The notes below the pieces were generated by a model that worked only from the letters and a program-made list of their open reading frames with translations, did not search any database and was not told the origin of the DNA. Positions 6,854-14,317 of a stretch of 14,562 nucleotides of DNA are shown here, one piece after another. Each line of letters starts with the position of its first letter. Positions within the stretch are counted from its first letter, which is position 1. Origin of the DNA: UBA9630 sp037137555 (lineage in GTDB: Bacteria; Patescibacteriota; Minisyncoccia; Moranbacterales; UBA2206); NCBI GenBank assembly GCA_037137555.1, contig JBAXKA010000025.1:1-14562 (forward strand). The letters are read 5' to 3'. The translations under genes were made by a program, and so were the position numbers.

Positions 6854-9304
6854 ATGAAATATAGTTACAACTGGCTTAAAGAATTATCACAGACAAAATT
6901 ATCTCCCGAAAAAGCGGCGGAACTTTTGACGATGCATTCGTTTGAGATTGAAGGCTTGGAAAAAAGTAATAATAATTTTGATGGTGTGGTAGTTGGTGAA
7001 ATTTTGGAAATCACCAAACATCCAAGTGCTGATAAATTGCAAATTGTTCATGTCGCCGTAGGGGCGGTTCATGAACCGCCCCTACGGATTGTTTGTGGTG
7101 CGTCAAATATTGCCGTTGGGCAAAAAGTGCCAGTGGCAACCGTTGGGACAATATTGCCAAAAAATTTAGAAATAAAAGAAGCGGAAATCCGTGGTGTGAA
7201 ATCTTTTGGCATGCTTTGCGCGGAAGATGAGTTAGGCTTGGGAGATGATCATGCCGGAATTTTAATTTTAGATAAAAAAGCCAAAGTTGGCGATGCGATT
7301 GAAAAATACTTAAAAATAAATAAGGACAGTATTTTGGAAATTAAAGTTTTGCCAGATCGAGCACATGATATTTTGAGTCATGTGGGAGTGGCAAGAGAAT
7401 TGGCGATTCTTGAAAATCGCAAGTTTGATTATGCTTTTTCTGAATTAATCTTGCCAACAAAAAAAAGTCAGAAGCTGAAAGTAGAAATAAAAGATACTGA
7501 TTTATGTAAAAGATATATTGGAGCGGTGTTGGAAAATATTACAATCAAAGAATCACCAGCGTGGCTCAAAGAAAGATTGCAGGCTTGTGATATACGGCCG
7601 ATCAATAATGTGGTAGATGCAACTAATTATGTCATGCTCGAAATTGGACAGCCATTGCATGCTTTTGATTTTGAAAATATTATAACTGAAAACAACCCAA
7701 AGCAAGCACAGATTATTATTCGCAAAGCAAGAAATAACGAAACTATGATATTGCTAGATGGTTCTGAGATTAAATTAACCGAAAATAATTTGCTTATTAC
7801 AAATGGAGAAATGCCACTGGCTTTGGCGGGAATTATGGGTGGAAGAAATTCTGGCATAAATGAAGATACAAAAACAATTATAATTGAAGCGGCGAGTTTT
7901 CACGCTATAAATATCCGAAAAACTAGAACAGCACTGGGACTAAATACTGATTCGTCTTATCGCTTTGAAAAAGATCTTGATCCAAATTTGACTGAAAAAG
8001 CAATGGTGCGTGTGATTGAAATCTTAGAACATATTGCGGGAGGAAAATTGGAAGGAGCTGTGGATATTTATCCCAAAAAAATAAAACCAGTAATCATAAA
8101 ATTAGATCAAGAATATATCAGTCAGCTCTTGGGTGAGAAGATTCCAGAGAAAGAAATTTTGAATATTCTGAATTTATTGGAAATTAAAAATTCACCTCAC
8201 CCTAGCCCTCTCCTTGGTAAGGAGAGGGGACGAAGACTTCTTGCTCTGGAAATTCCAACTTATCGTTTGGATTTGCGAACGCAGGAAGATTTGATTGAAG
8301 ATATTGGACGCATCTGGGGTTATGAAAAAATTATTTCACGACCGATGATTGCAGAAGTTTTGCCAGCTAAAATAAATAGTCAAGTTTTTTTTGAAAGAAA
8401 AATGCAAGATATTTTGATTGGTCTCGGTGTAGACGAAGTCTATAATTATTCTTTTTATAGTGCGGATGATCTTCGTAAAACTGGTTTTTCTGAAAATGAA
8501 CATTTTCAGTTAGCTAATCCGATGAATCCCGATCAGGACTTTGTGCGATCTGAAATGTCGATAAATATTTTAAAAAATGTCAGAGAAAATTTGAAAAATT
8601 TTAGTGAGTTTGGTATTTTTGAAATTGCAAAATGTTATTCACTAAAAAATAATCAGTCTGTTGAGGAGCGAAATTTGATTTTGGCGAAAGTTCTGGAGAA
8701 AGATAATAATTCAGAAACTTTTTATAATCTCAAAGGTATAGTAGAGGAAGTGCTTGAAGTATTGGGAATTTCCAAGAGCTCAGCTCTCGGAAAACCGAGA
8801 GCTGAGCTCTTAGCGTTCGTGGAAATCGAAAATTCAGGAACGCTTATGAATCCGGGAAGAACGGCAAGTATTAGTATAAATGGAAAAATTATTGGATTTG
8901 TGGGCGAAATAAATCAAGCGGTGCTTGCAAGCTATAAGATTCACAAACGCACAGCTATTGCAGAAATAAATTTGGGCCTCCTTCGCCAAGGCTTCGGCGG
9001 GCCGAAGAAAAATATCCTTGAATATAAATCAATCAATAAATTCCCAGTCGTTTATCGCGATATATCAATGACTGTTCCGAAAGAAATCAAATATGCCGAG
9101 ATTGTTGCTTTGGCCCAAAAAAATGGTGGAGAATTAATAGATAATATTTTATTATTTGATCGTTTTGAGGCAAAAAATAGTATGGCAATCAGAATTGAAA
9201 TGAGTGCAAAAGACCGAACACTCGAAAGTGCAGAAATTGATGCTATAATGGAAAGGATAGTTTTGAGTTTAGAAAAAGATTTAAAAGTTGAGGTGAGGAA
9301 ATAA
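6854..9304 (+). CDS. pheT: Phenylalanine-tRNA ligase beta subunit, with four in-frame palindromic inserts
   Basis: 816 residues. Domain order is normal: N-terminal segment, tRNA-binding OB fold (about 40-150), B3/B4 editing region (about 210-390), B5 (about 400-480), the catalytic-like core, and a C-terminal ferredoxin-fold anticodon-binding domain (about 720-816, starting near KFPVVYRDISMTVP). PheT assembles with PheS, binds tRNA-Phe and edits mischarged Tyr. Four GC-rich palindromic stretches interrupt otherwise AT-rich coding sequence at residues 68-78, 448-459, 641-653 and 708-718. All keep the frame and lie where family members vary, so they probably sit in surface loops. The gene follows pheS by 12 bases and has no Shine-Dalgarno. 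The enzyme is presumably active, since the genome needs it and no stop is present. Confidence 0.96.
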   Translation: MKYSYNWLKELSQTKLSPEKAAELLTMHSFEIEGLEKSNNNFDGVVVGEILEITKHPSADKLQIVHVAVGAVHEPPLRIVCGASNIAVGQKVPVATVGTILPKNLEIKEAEIRGVKSFGMLCAEDELGLGDDHAGILILDKKAKVGDAIEKYLKINKDSILEIKVLPDRAHDILSHVGVARELAILENRKFDYAFSELILPTKKSQKLKVEIKDTDLCKRYIGAVLENITIKESPAWLKERLQACDIRPINNVVDATNYVMLEIGQPLHAFDFENIITENNPKQAQIIIRKARNNETMILLDGSEIKLTENNLLITNGEMPLALAGIMGGRNSGINEDTKTIIIEAASFHAINIRKTRTALGLNTDSSYRFEKDLDPNLTEKAMVRVIEILEHIAGGKLEGAVDIYPKKIKPVIIKLDQEYISQLLGEKIPEKEILNILNLLEIKNSPHPSPLLGKERGRRLLALEIPTYRLDLRTQEDLIEDIGRIWGYEKIISRPMIAEVLPAKINSQVFFERKMQDILIGLGVDEVYNYSFYSADDLRKTGFSENEHFQLANPMNPDQDFVRSEMSINILKNVRENLKNFSEFGIFEIAKCYSLKNNQSVEERNLILAKVLEKDNNSETFYNLKGIVEEVLEVLGISKSSALGKPRAELLAFVEIENSGTLMNPGRTASISINGKIIGFVGEINQAVLASYKIHKRTAIAEINLGLLRQGFGGPKKNILEYKSINKFPVVYRDISMTVPKEIKYAEIVALAQKNGGELIDNILLFDRFEAKNSMAIRIEMSAKDRTLESAEIDAIMERIVLSLEKDLKVEVRK
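7056..7087. repeat. Perfect 32-bp palindrome inside pheT
   Basis: Arms of 16 bases (7056-7071 CCGTAGGGGCGGTTCA and its exact reverse complement 7072-7087) meet with no spacer. It is very GC-rich compared with its surroundings and encodes roughly AVGAVHEPPLR in the OB-fold domain, replacing a short loop before the conserved IVCGA motif. The motif resembles dispersed GTAGGGGCG-type repeats I recall from environmental bacterial genomes. Confidence 0.9.
8195..8230. repeat. Palindromic element family A, copy in pheT
   Basis: CCTCACCC leads into a hairpin with 10-base arms (8206-8215 CCCTCTCCTT and 8219-8228 AAGGAGAGGG) and a GGT loop. The first C of the element is codon position 1, and the element encodes PHPSPLLGKERG in the B5 region. 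It matches the valS copy at 29 of 36 positions by eye. Confidence 0.88.
8774..8811. repeat. Inverted repeat with 17-bp arms inside pheT
   Basis: Arms 8774-8790 (AAGAGCTCAGCTCTCGG) and 8795-8811 are exact reverse complements around an AAAA loop. The left arm itself contains the smaller repeat GAGCT/AGCTC. It encodes about KSSALGKPRAELL, in frame, between the conserved core and the following domain of PheT. Unlike the other pheT inserts in sequence, so a different family. Confidence 0.9.
8975..9007. repeat. GC-rich imperfect palindromic element inside pheT
   Basis: A GC-rich block in AT-rich coding sequence. It has a 6-base stem CTTCGG/CCGAAG (8992-8997 with 9002-9007) and an alternative stem CGCC/GGCG plus GGCC/GGCC (8975-9003, with a bulge). 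It encodes GLLRQGFGGPK just before the C-terminal anticodon-binding domain. I recall LRQGFGG-like peptides as typical translations of dispersed repeats in CPR genomes; that is memory, not a search result. Confidence 0.7.
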
Positions 9305-9335
9305 AAAACAATCATTAAACAAGTGGAGGTGTAAA

Positions 9336-9593
9336 ATGACTAGTTCTTTGAATGCAAGGAGTTATCTGGAGGAGTATGCTGTTAAACATACGCCACTTCA
9401 AGGTAATATTTGTGAAAGCAAATGCTGTGGTGGGAAAGTTGTCAAAAAAGTGCTAGGTTTATATCGAGGAGAATTTTCATATTCCATTCCAAGTTGCCAA
9501 AAATGTGGAAGGCCATATTATTTAGCAAAAAATGTTTCTATAAAAGGAAAGGAGGAGTTTATAGAAAAAATAAACCAACCCTTTACCGTTTGA
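9336..9593 (+). CDS. Small zinc-ribbon-like protein, hypothetical
   Basis: 85 residues, family not recognised. Two Cys clusters, C26-x3-C30-C31 and C54-x2-C57, each followed by Gly, could form a zinc ribbon; Tyr-rich strands lie between them. There is no signal peptide or membrane segment, so a cytoplasmic protein is likely. The start is strongly supported by GGAGGT (9325-9330) five bases ahead of the ATG, which stands out because the dcw genes and pheST lack any such site. It lies 31 bases after pheT and about 60 before a P-loop kinase-like gene. The different translation signal suggests separate origin or separate expression control from its neighbours. Confidence 0.7.
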   Translation: MTSSLNARSYLEEYAVKHTPLQGNICESKCCGGKVVKKVLGLYRGEFSYSIPSCQKCGRPYYLAKNVSIKGKEEFIEKINQPFTV

Positions 9594-9601
9594 CCATGTT
9601 T

Positions 9602-9630
9602 GGAGTGATGCTTGAATCTGAGCTCACTCC
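9602..9630 (+). other. Intergenic hairpin
   Basis: GGAGTGA (9602-9608) pairs with TCACTCC (9624-9630), with a further GCT/AGC pairing after a bulged T and an 8-base loop. What follows is AT-rich but has no clean T-run, so it is at best a weak terminator or a processing or translation-control structure between the two small genes. Confidence 0.45.
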
Positions 9631-9656
9631 AATATTTATAAAAAGTGAATAAGAGT

Positions 9657-10205
9657 ATGCATAAAAAATCTTTACTTATAATTATTTCTGGACTTCCAGC
9701 AGCGGGAAAAACAACTTTGGCTGAAAAAATTTCCAAAAAATTCAACATCCCAGTTGTTAGCTGTGATCAAATTAAAGAGCTTATTTTTGATCGAGTAGGC
9801 AGATGGGATGATACTGATATTTTTGATGGAGTTTCTAATGCTAGCTATGATTTAATTTATCGTATAGCCGAGAATATTATGCAGGTCGGTGGTGCTTGCA
9901 TTTTAGAGGCGTTTTTTCTTTCACAGCTTGCGGATTTAAGAATTAGTAACATTCAAAAAAAATATAATTGTGAGGTGTTGCAAATTTATTTAGAGAGTGA
10001 TATTGAAACGCTTGAAAGCCGGTATAAAGAGAGATTTCTTTCCGGCGAGAGACATTCTTGTCATTCTCCTATAGCAGAAATTTCAGATGTGCGAGAAAAA
10101 GCAATATTGAATATTGCAGGAGAGACAATGATAATAGATACGACACACATTGGAGCTAAAAAATTTAACAAAGTCTTTGAGAAAATTAGTAATTATATTA
10201 ATTGA
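9657..10205 (+). CDS. P-loop kinase-like ATPase (AAA_33/zeta-toxin-like fold)
   Basis: 182 residues from the ATG at 9657. A GTG at 9645 in the same frame would add four residues; neither start has a clear Shine-Dalgarno. The N-terminus reads into a hydrophobic strand and a Walker A motif, GLPAAGKTT at 12-20, with K18 and T19. After it comes a CDQIKE segment typical of small-molecule or nucleotide kinases that phosphorylate a free substrate. An Arg-rich lid-like stretch (RYKERFLSGERHS, about 119-131) follows, then a late strand IIDTT. This resembles the AAA_33 / polynucleotide- or metabolite-kinase group. The substrate cannot be told from the sequence. The stop is five bases before the preferred valS ATG, so it is probably co-transcribed with valS. 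Confidence 0.75.
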   Translation: MHKKSLLIIISGLPAAGKTTLAEKISKKFNIPVVSCDQIKELIFDRVGRWDDTDIFDGVSNASYDLIYRIAENIMQVGGACILEAFFLSQLADLRISNIQKKYNCEVLQIYLESDIETLESRYKERFLSGERHSCHSPIAEISDVREKAILNIAGETMIIDTTHIGAKKFNKVFEKISNYIN

Positions 10206-10210
10206 AAAAT

Positions 10211-12841
10211 ATGTCAGAAATTCCAAAAATCTACGAACCCCAAAAATATGAAGATGAGATCTATTCTTTGTGGGAAAAGTCTGGAAAATTTAATCCGGAT
10301 AATTTGAAGTTGCCGAAAAATGCTAAGCCTTATACAATCATTCTTCCACCGCCAAATATTACAGACAAACTGCATCTTGGCCATGCTTCAATCATTGCGA
10401 TTGAAGATTTGCTAATTCGTTTTCATCGCATGAAAGGTTTTCGTGCACTCTATTTGCCTGGAACTGATCATGCTTCCATTGCCACACAAAATGTAGTGGA
10501 AAAAAAGTTGTTAAAAGAAAAAGGATTGACTCGGCACGATCTTGGTCGCGAAAAATTCCTCGAAGAAGTTTGGAAGTTTTTAAAAGTAACTCAAGCGACA
10601 ATTCTTAATCAAGCGCGAAAAATGGGCGGATCTTTTGATTGGTCGCGTGAAGCTTTCACGCTTGATGAAAAAAGAAAAAAAGCCGTAACAAAAATGTTTT
10701 TGGATATGCACGCCGAAGGTCTGGTTTATCGTGGAAAAAGAATTGTTAATTGGTGTCCGCGATGCAAATCAACCTTGGCGGATGATGAGGTGGAATATAA
10801 AGAAGAGATTGGAAAATTATATTGGATTAAATACGGACCATTTATTCTAGCAACCTCGCGACCGGAAACAAAACTAGGCGATACGGCCGTGGCAGTTTAT
10901 CCAGGTGATAAGCGTTATGCAAAAATGGTTGGAAAAAAATATCTGATACCTGGCGTGCTTGGTGAATTTGAAATTATGGTTGTGGCTGACAACGAAGTTG
11001 ATCCTAAGTTTGGCAGTGGCGCAATTAAAGTTACTCCAGCACATGATTTTGTTGATTATGCAATTTCGCAAAGACATAATCTTGCCATAAAACAAATCAT
11101 CGATGAAGATGGAAAAATGATGTCTAATTGTGGAAAATATTTCGGCATGACAACAGCACAAGCACGAGAAGAAATTGTAATTGATATGGAAAAAATGGGG
11201 CTGATTGATCATGTTGAAGAAAAATACGAACATAAATTAGCCACTTGTTATCGTTGCGGATCTACAATTGAGCCAATCCCATCAGAGCAGTGGTTTTTAG
11301 CAGTAGATAAAAAACTCAAACGACTAGGCGGAAAATCATTAAAAGAAAAAGCCGTCGATGTTGCGAAAAAGGGAAAAATTAAATTTCATCCCGTTCGCTT
11401 TACGAAACGCTACACTGATTGGATGGCAAATCTCCATGATTGGTGCATTTCTCGTCAAATTTGGTTTGGACATGAATTTCCAGTTTGGTATAAGACCTCA
11501 CCCCAACCCTCTCCTTATAAAGGAGAGGGAGTTAAGGATATTTATGTTGGAGAGAAAGCACCTAAAGGCAAAGACTGGGTTCGTGATCCAGATACTTTTG
11601 ACACTTGGTTTTCTTCTGGAATGTGGAGTTTTTCAACACTAGGTTGGCCGGATAATTATAATAATAAAAAAAAGACGGGGGATTTGGCCAAGTTTCATCC
11701 AACGCAAGTTTTGGAAACGGGCTATGAAATTTTGACTTTGTGGGTTTCGCGAATGATTATGATGTCACTTTTTGCACTTGATGAGGTGCCATTTAAAGAT
11801 GTTTATCTGCATGGAATGGTGCTTGATCAATTTGGCAAAAAAATGTCAAAATCGAAAGGCAACGGCATTGATCCGATTGACATGATTGATAAATTCGGAA
11901 CAGATGCTGTGAGACTCGCCTTGCTTATTGGTTCTGCTCCCGGAAATGATATGCGTCTTTCGGAAGAAAAAATTGCTAGTTATCGAAATTTTGTCACAAA
12001 ACTTTGGAATATTTATCGTTATTGTCATCAAGCCGATAGTGAATTTTTGTTGGTGGAAAAATTAAACAAAAAAGATTTCAAATCACTGTCTGATAGATGG
12101 ATTGTCAGTAGATTGAATGTTGTTATTGAAAGCATGACAAAAAATCTTAATGTCTATAAATTTTCATTAGCAGGTGAAACATTGGAAAAATTTATTTGGG
12201 ATGATTTTGCTGATTGGTATTTGGAAATAAATAAAATCGAAAAAAATTCTCGGGTATTGGGATATGTTTTGGATAAAATTTTAAAATTAACGCATCCCTT
12301 TGCACCATTCGTGACAGAAAAGATTTGGCAGGATTTTTTTACTGGCAAGAAAATTTTAATGATAGAAAAATGGCCAGTAGCTGAAAAAAAGTTTTTAGAC
12401 AAAAAAGCTCAAGTAGATTTTGCTAGCCTGCAACAAGTAGTAGCTAAGATTAGAAATATTCGCACAAGCTATCATATTGATCCGGGAAAAACAATTCAGG
12501 TCTTTACTAAAAAAACTGAAAATAAAGAAATTCTGGAAAAGCTAGCACGGATAAAGATTGATGTTGTCTCGAAAGTTGAATCGGCTGGCGTGGTGATTGT
12601 GGGAAAAAATATTAAACTAACTTTGGCTATTTTTGATTTGATTGATATCGAAAAAGAAAAAACTAGGCTGGCAAATGAAATTGCTAATCTAGAGAATTTG
12701 ATTGCCAAGGCAGAATTGCTTTTGAAAAATAAAAAATTTATGAAAAATGCTCCACAAGAGATTGTGCACTCAAATGAAGCCAAATTAAAGGAATATAATA
12801 ATAAGCTGGAAATTCAGAGGGGATTGTTTAAGAACTTGTAA
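10211..12841 (+). CDS. valS: Valine-tRNA ligase, with an in-frame palindromic insert
   Basis: 876 residues from ATG 10211; an upstream in-frame TTG at 10202 overlaps the preceding stop and is less likely. ValS charges tRNA-Val and edits mischarged Thr. The class I signatures are HLGH (55-58) and KMSKS (544-548). The CP1 editing domain contains TSRPET, and DTWFSSGMW precedes the second half of the Rossmann fold. Cys pairs C182/C185 and C346/C349 look like zinc sites. The C-terminal ~60 residues form the usual tRNA-binding coiled coil. The residue before KLHLGH is Asp where I recall a conserved Gly in most ValS. A repeat element encodes about residues 429-440, between PVWY and IYVG. No Shine-Dalgarno; a terminator follows. 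Confidence 0.96.
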   Translation: MSEIPKIYEPQKYEDEIYSLWEKSGKFNPDNLKLPKNAKPYTIILPPPNITDKLHLGHASIIAIEDLLIRFHRMKGFRALYLPGTDHASIATQNVVEKKLLKEKGLTRHDLGREKFLEEVWKFLKVTQATILNQARKMGGSFDWSREAFTLDEKRKKAVTKMFLDMHAEGLVYRGKRIVNWCPRCKSTLADDEVEYKEEIGKLYWIKYGPFILATSRPETKLGDTAVAVYPGDKRYAKMVGKKYLIPGVLGEFEIMVVADNEVDPKFGSGAIKVTPAHDFVDYAISQRHNLAIKQIIDEDGKMMSNCGKYFGMTTAQAREEIVIDMEKMGLIDHVEEKYEHKLATCYRCGSTIEPIPSEQWFLAVDKKLKRLGGKSLKEKAVDVAKKGKIKFHPVRFTKRYTDWMANLHDWCISRQIWFGHEFPVWYKTSPQPSPYKGEGVKDIYVGEKAPKGKDWVRDPDTFDTWFSSGMWSFSTLGWPDNYNNKKKTGDLAKFHPTQVLETGYEILTLWVSRMIMMSLFALDEVPFKDVYLHGMVLDQFGKKMSKSKGNGIDPIDMIDKFGTDAVRLALLIGSAPGNDMRLSEEKIASYRNFVTKLWNIYRYCHQADSEFLLVEKLNKKDFKSLSDRWIVSRLNVVIESMTKNLNVYKFSLAGETLEKFIWDDFADWYLEINKIEKNSRVLGYVLDKILKLTHPFAPFVTEKIWQDFFTGKKILMIEKWPVAEKKFLDKKAQVDFASLQQVVAKIRNIRTSYHIDPGKTIQVFTKKTENKEILEKLARIKIDVVSKVESAGVVIVGKNIKLTLAIFDLIDIEKEKTRLANEIANLENLIAKAELLLKNKKFMKNAPQEIVHSNEAKLKEYNNKLEIQRGLFKNL
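11496..11531. repeat. Palindromic element family A, copy in valS
   Basis: Same 36-base plan as the pheT copy: CCTCACCC, then 10-base arms (11507-11516 CCCTCTCCTT and 11520-11529 AAGGAGAGGG) around an ATA loop. Here the first C is codon position 2, so the product is TSPQPSPYKGEG instead of the peptide made in pheT. Confidence 0.9.
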
Positions 12842-12861
12842 TAAATAGTTTGATAATGCAA

Positions 12862-12906
12862 AAGGGGATTGAATAAATTATTATTCAATCCCCTTGATGT
12901 TTTTTT
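12862..12906 (+). terminator. Rho-independent terminator after valS
   Basis: A perfect 15-bp stem (12862-12876 with 12881-12895) closes an ATTA loop and is followed by a T-rich run to 12906. It ends the pheST-valS direction. The minus-strand gene ends at 12905 and reads straight into the same stem, so it may also stop that transcript, although the T-run on that side is weak. Confidence 0.9.
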
Positions 12907-14314
12907 ATTTCCAATTTGAGATTATTGCAAATTGGGAAACCCAATTTCTGTAATCCCCAGTGGAAACTGTGATTTTTATTGTCAGCTTTTCTCCAGAAAC
13001 AAATCCTGGATAGCTGAATGAATGCTTATGAAGCACGGGTGGAATACTGCCCGTTATCGATTCTGACTGGTATTCGTCAGTATAATCAATAATTACAGCA
13101 TCACCTCTGAGAATTTGAATAACCACTTTATTCAAATTCCAGTTCGTTTGAGACTGAGAATTAGTCTCAAACGAAATATCAACAGAGGCGCATTGTTTTC
13201 CTTTGAAATCGGCGTCATTGCCGACAACAAAAGAAAATTCTTTTGTTGTTTTTTGAATACTTTCCGCAACCCATACATCTATTCCTCGCATGGGGTTTGT
13301 GGCAAGTCCCTTAAACCAGTCCGTCATAATTTTTTCGGCTGGCTTTCCTTCGGGAGTGTAGTCGATTTTTTTGGTGTCTGATTCCAAACTCCAACTCCAA
13401 AAAAATAAACCACTAATTCGCGGATCCGTTAGAAGCGATAGTATTGTCGCTTCATAACAATCCGCTTGTTCCTGCAGATCGATTATGCCATTTATTGACC
13501 AGTCTTCTGGATCAATATTGGCACCATCGATACTACGAAAACCAACCTCCGTGAAAATCACGGGCTTATTAGTTTTTGGCAGAACATTAAATACTCTGCC
13601 GGTAACATTTTTCCAACCCGCTAATAATTCCATGGGAGTTGGATTTTTTTTGGTGGTCAGTGTGAAATACGCTTCCACGCCAATAACATCAAGATCTTCC
13701 CAGAAAGTAATCTGAGAAAGCTCTTCGAAATTAGCTGCATAAACAATTTTTCCGGAATAGACCTTTCTAACTTCCGCAATTATGCGGTTCCAATATGTGG
13801 CATATTCTGGCTTTGTCAAGCTAACTAACTCTGTTCCGATGCAGAACATTTCTGCACCAACATATTCGGCTACGATTGCGCAGGTAACAATTACCCGTTC
13901 GTATGAAGCAAACCACAAAAACTTGTCAGATGGATTAAAAAAACCTCTCCATGATGTACTCCCTGGTACATCAATATGTGGCTTGAATAGAACTTCTTGC
14001 TTTATGCTACCTTTTCTCAGCTCAGTAATAGCCTGATTAAGACAAATGAAATCCATTGTTTTGTTTGGCCACATGTCAATTTCATTGGACGACAAGTTGT
14101 CTTGATAAAATGTAGTAACAAAAGCCACATAGTTGGCTCCAGTTGTGTTCAGATTTTTAATTTTCTGATCACTTTCTGGAGAACAGTAGCCATCTTTTGT
14201 ATAGCTAGTGTAGGTGATGCCTTTGAATTCTTTATCAAGCACCGCCGAACTAGAAAGGCTAGCCATTCCAAACGAAAAAAGTGTAACCAGAGTTAGCAAT
14301 TTTTTTTTACTCAT
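12905..14314 (-). CDS. Secreted TIM-barrel glycosidase-like protein (GH113-like) with C-terminal beta domain
   Basis: 469 residues from ATG 14314. A clear signal peptide (MSKKK, hydrophobic core, SSSA then cleavage near residue 24) shows export. The main domain (about 30-335) has the pattern of the GH113 / GTA TIM-barrel-like group in clan GH-A: KPHID (111-115), GTEL with probable acid/base E162, and FTEVGF with probable nucleophile E256, followed by FFWSW (304-308). E162 and E256 sit on strands 4 and 7 as expected. The last ~125 residues look like a beta-sandwich, possibly sugar- or surface-binding. It is likely to cut a mannan-type or other polysaccharide outside the cell; the substrate is inference. 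It is convergent to valS, has strong Shine-Dalgarno sites and its own promoter, unlike its neighbours, hinting at separate acquisition. Confidence 0.8.
   Translation of the reverse strand: MSKKKLLTLVTLFSFGMASLSSSAVLDKEFKGITYTSYTKDGYCSPESDQKIKNLNTTGANYVAFVTTFYQDNLSSNEIDMWPNKTMDFICLNQAITELRKGSIKQEVLFKPHIDVPGSTSWRGFFNPSDKFLWFASYERVIVTCAIVAEYVGAEMFCIGTELVSLTKPEYATYWNRIIAEVRKVYSGKIVYAANFEELSQITFWEDLDVIGVEAYFTLTTKKNPTPMELLAGWKNVTGRVFNVLPKTNKPVIFTEVGFRSIDGANIDPEDWSINGIIDLQEQADCYEATILSLLTDPRISGLFFWSWSLESDTKKIDYTPEGKPAEKIMTDWFKGLATNPMRGIDVWVAESIQKTTKEFSFVVGNDADFKGKQCASVDISFETNSQSQTNWNLNKVVIQILRGDAVIIDYTDEYQSESITGSIPPVLHKHSFSYPGFVSGEKLTIKITVSTGDYRNWVSQFAIISNWK
13143..13175. repeat. Perfect inverted repeat, 13-bp arms, inside the glycosidase gene
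   Basis: TTCGTTTGAGACT (13143-13155) and its exact reverse complement (13163-13175) flank a 7-base spacer. It lies in the coding sequence of the C-terminal beta domain (residues about 381-391, SFETNSQSQTN). Confidence 0.85.
13224..13249. repeat. Perfect inverted repeat, 12-bp arms, inside the glycosidase gene
   Basis: ACAACAAAAGAA (13224-13235) and its reverse complement (13238-13249) are separated by two bases. On the plus strand it is followed by a T-run (T5 at 13250-13254), so antisense transcripts could terminate here. A smaller TCGGC/GCCGA hairpin (13209-13224) abuts it. Confidence 0.8.
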
Positions 14315-14317
14315 AAT

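Noticed and set aside
9589..9620. Promoter for the kinase-like gene (TTGACC plus a weak -10)
   Set aside because: The element 17 bases downstream (TGAATC) is a poor match to TATAAT and lies inside a hairpin.
10645..10661. GCGTGAA/TTCACGC inverted repeat in valS as another palindromic element
   Set aside because: It encodes the normal conserved SREAFTLDE stretch of ValS, is only 7 bp per arm, and adds no extra residues.
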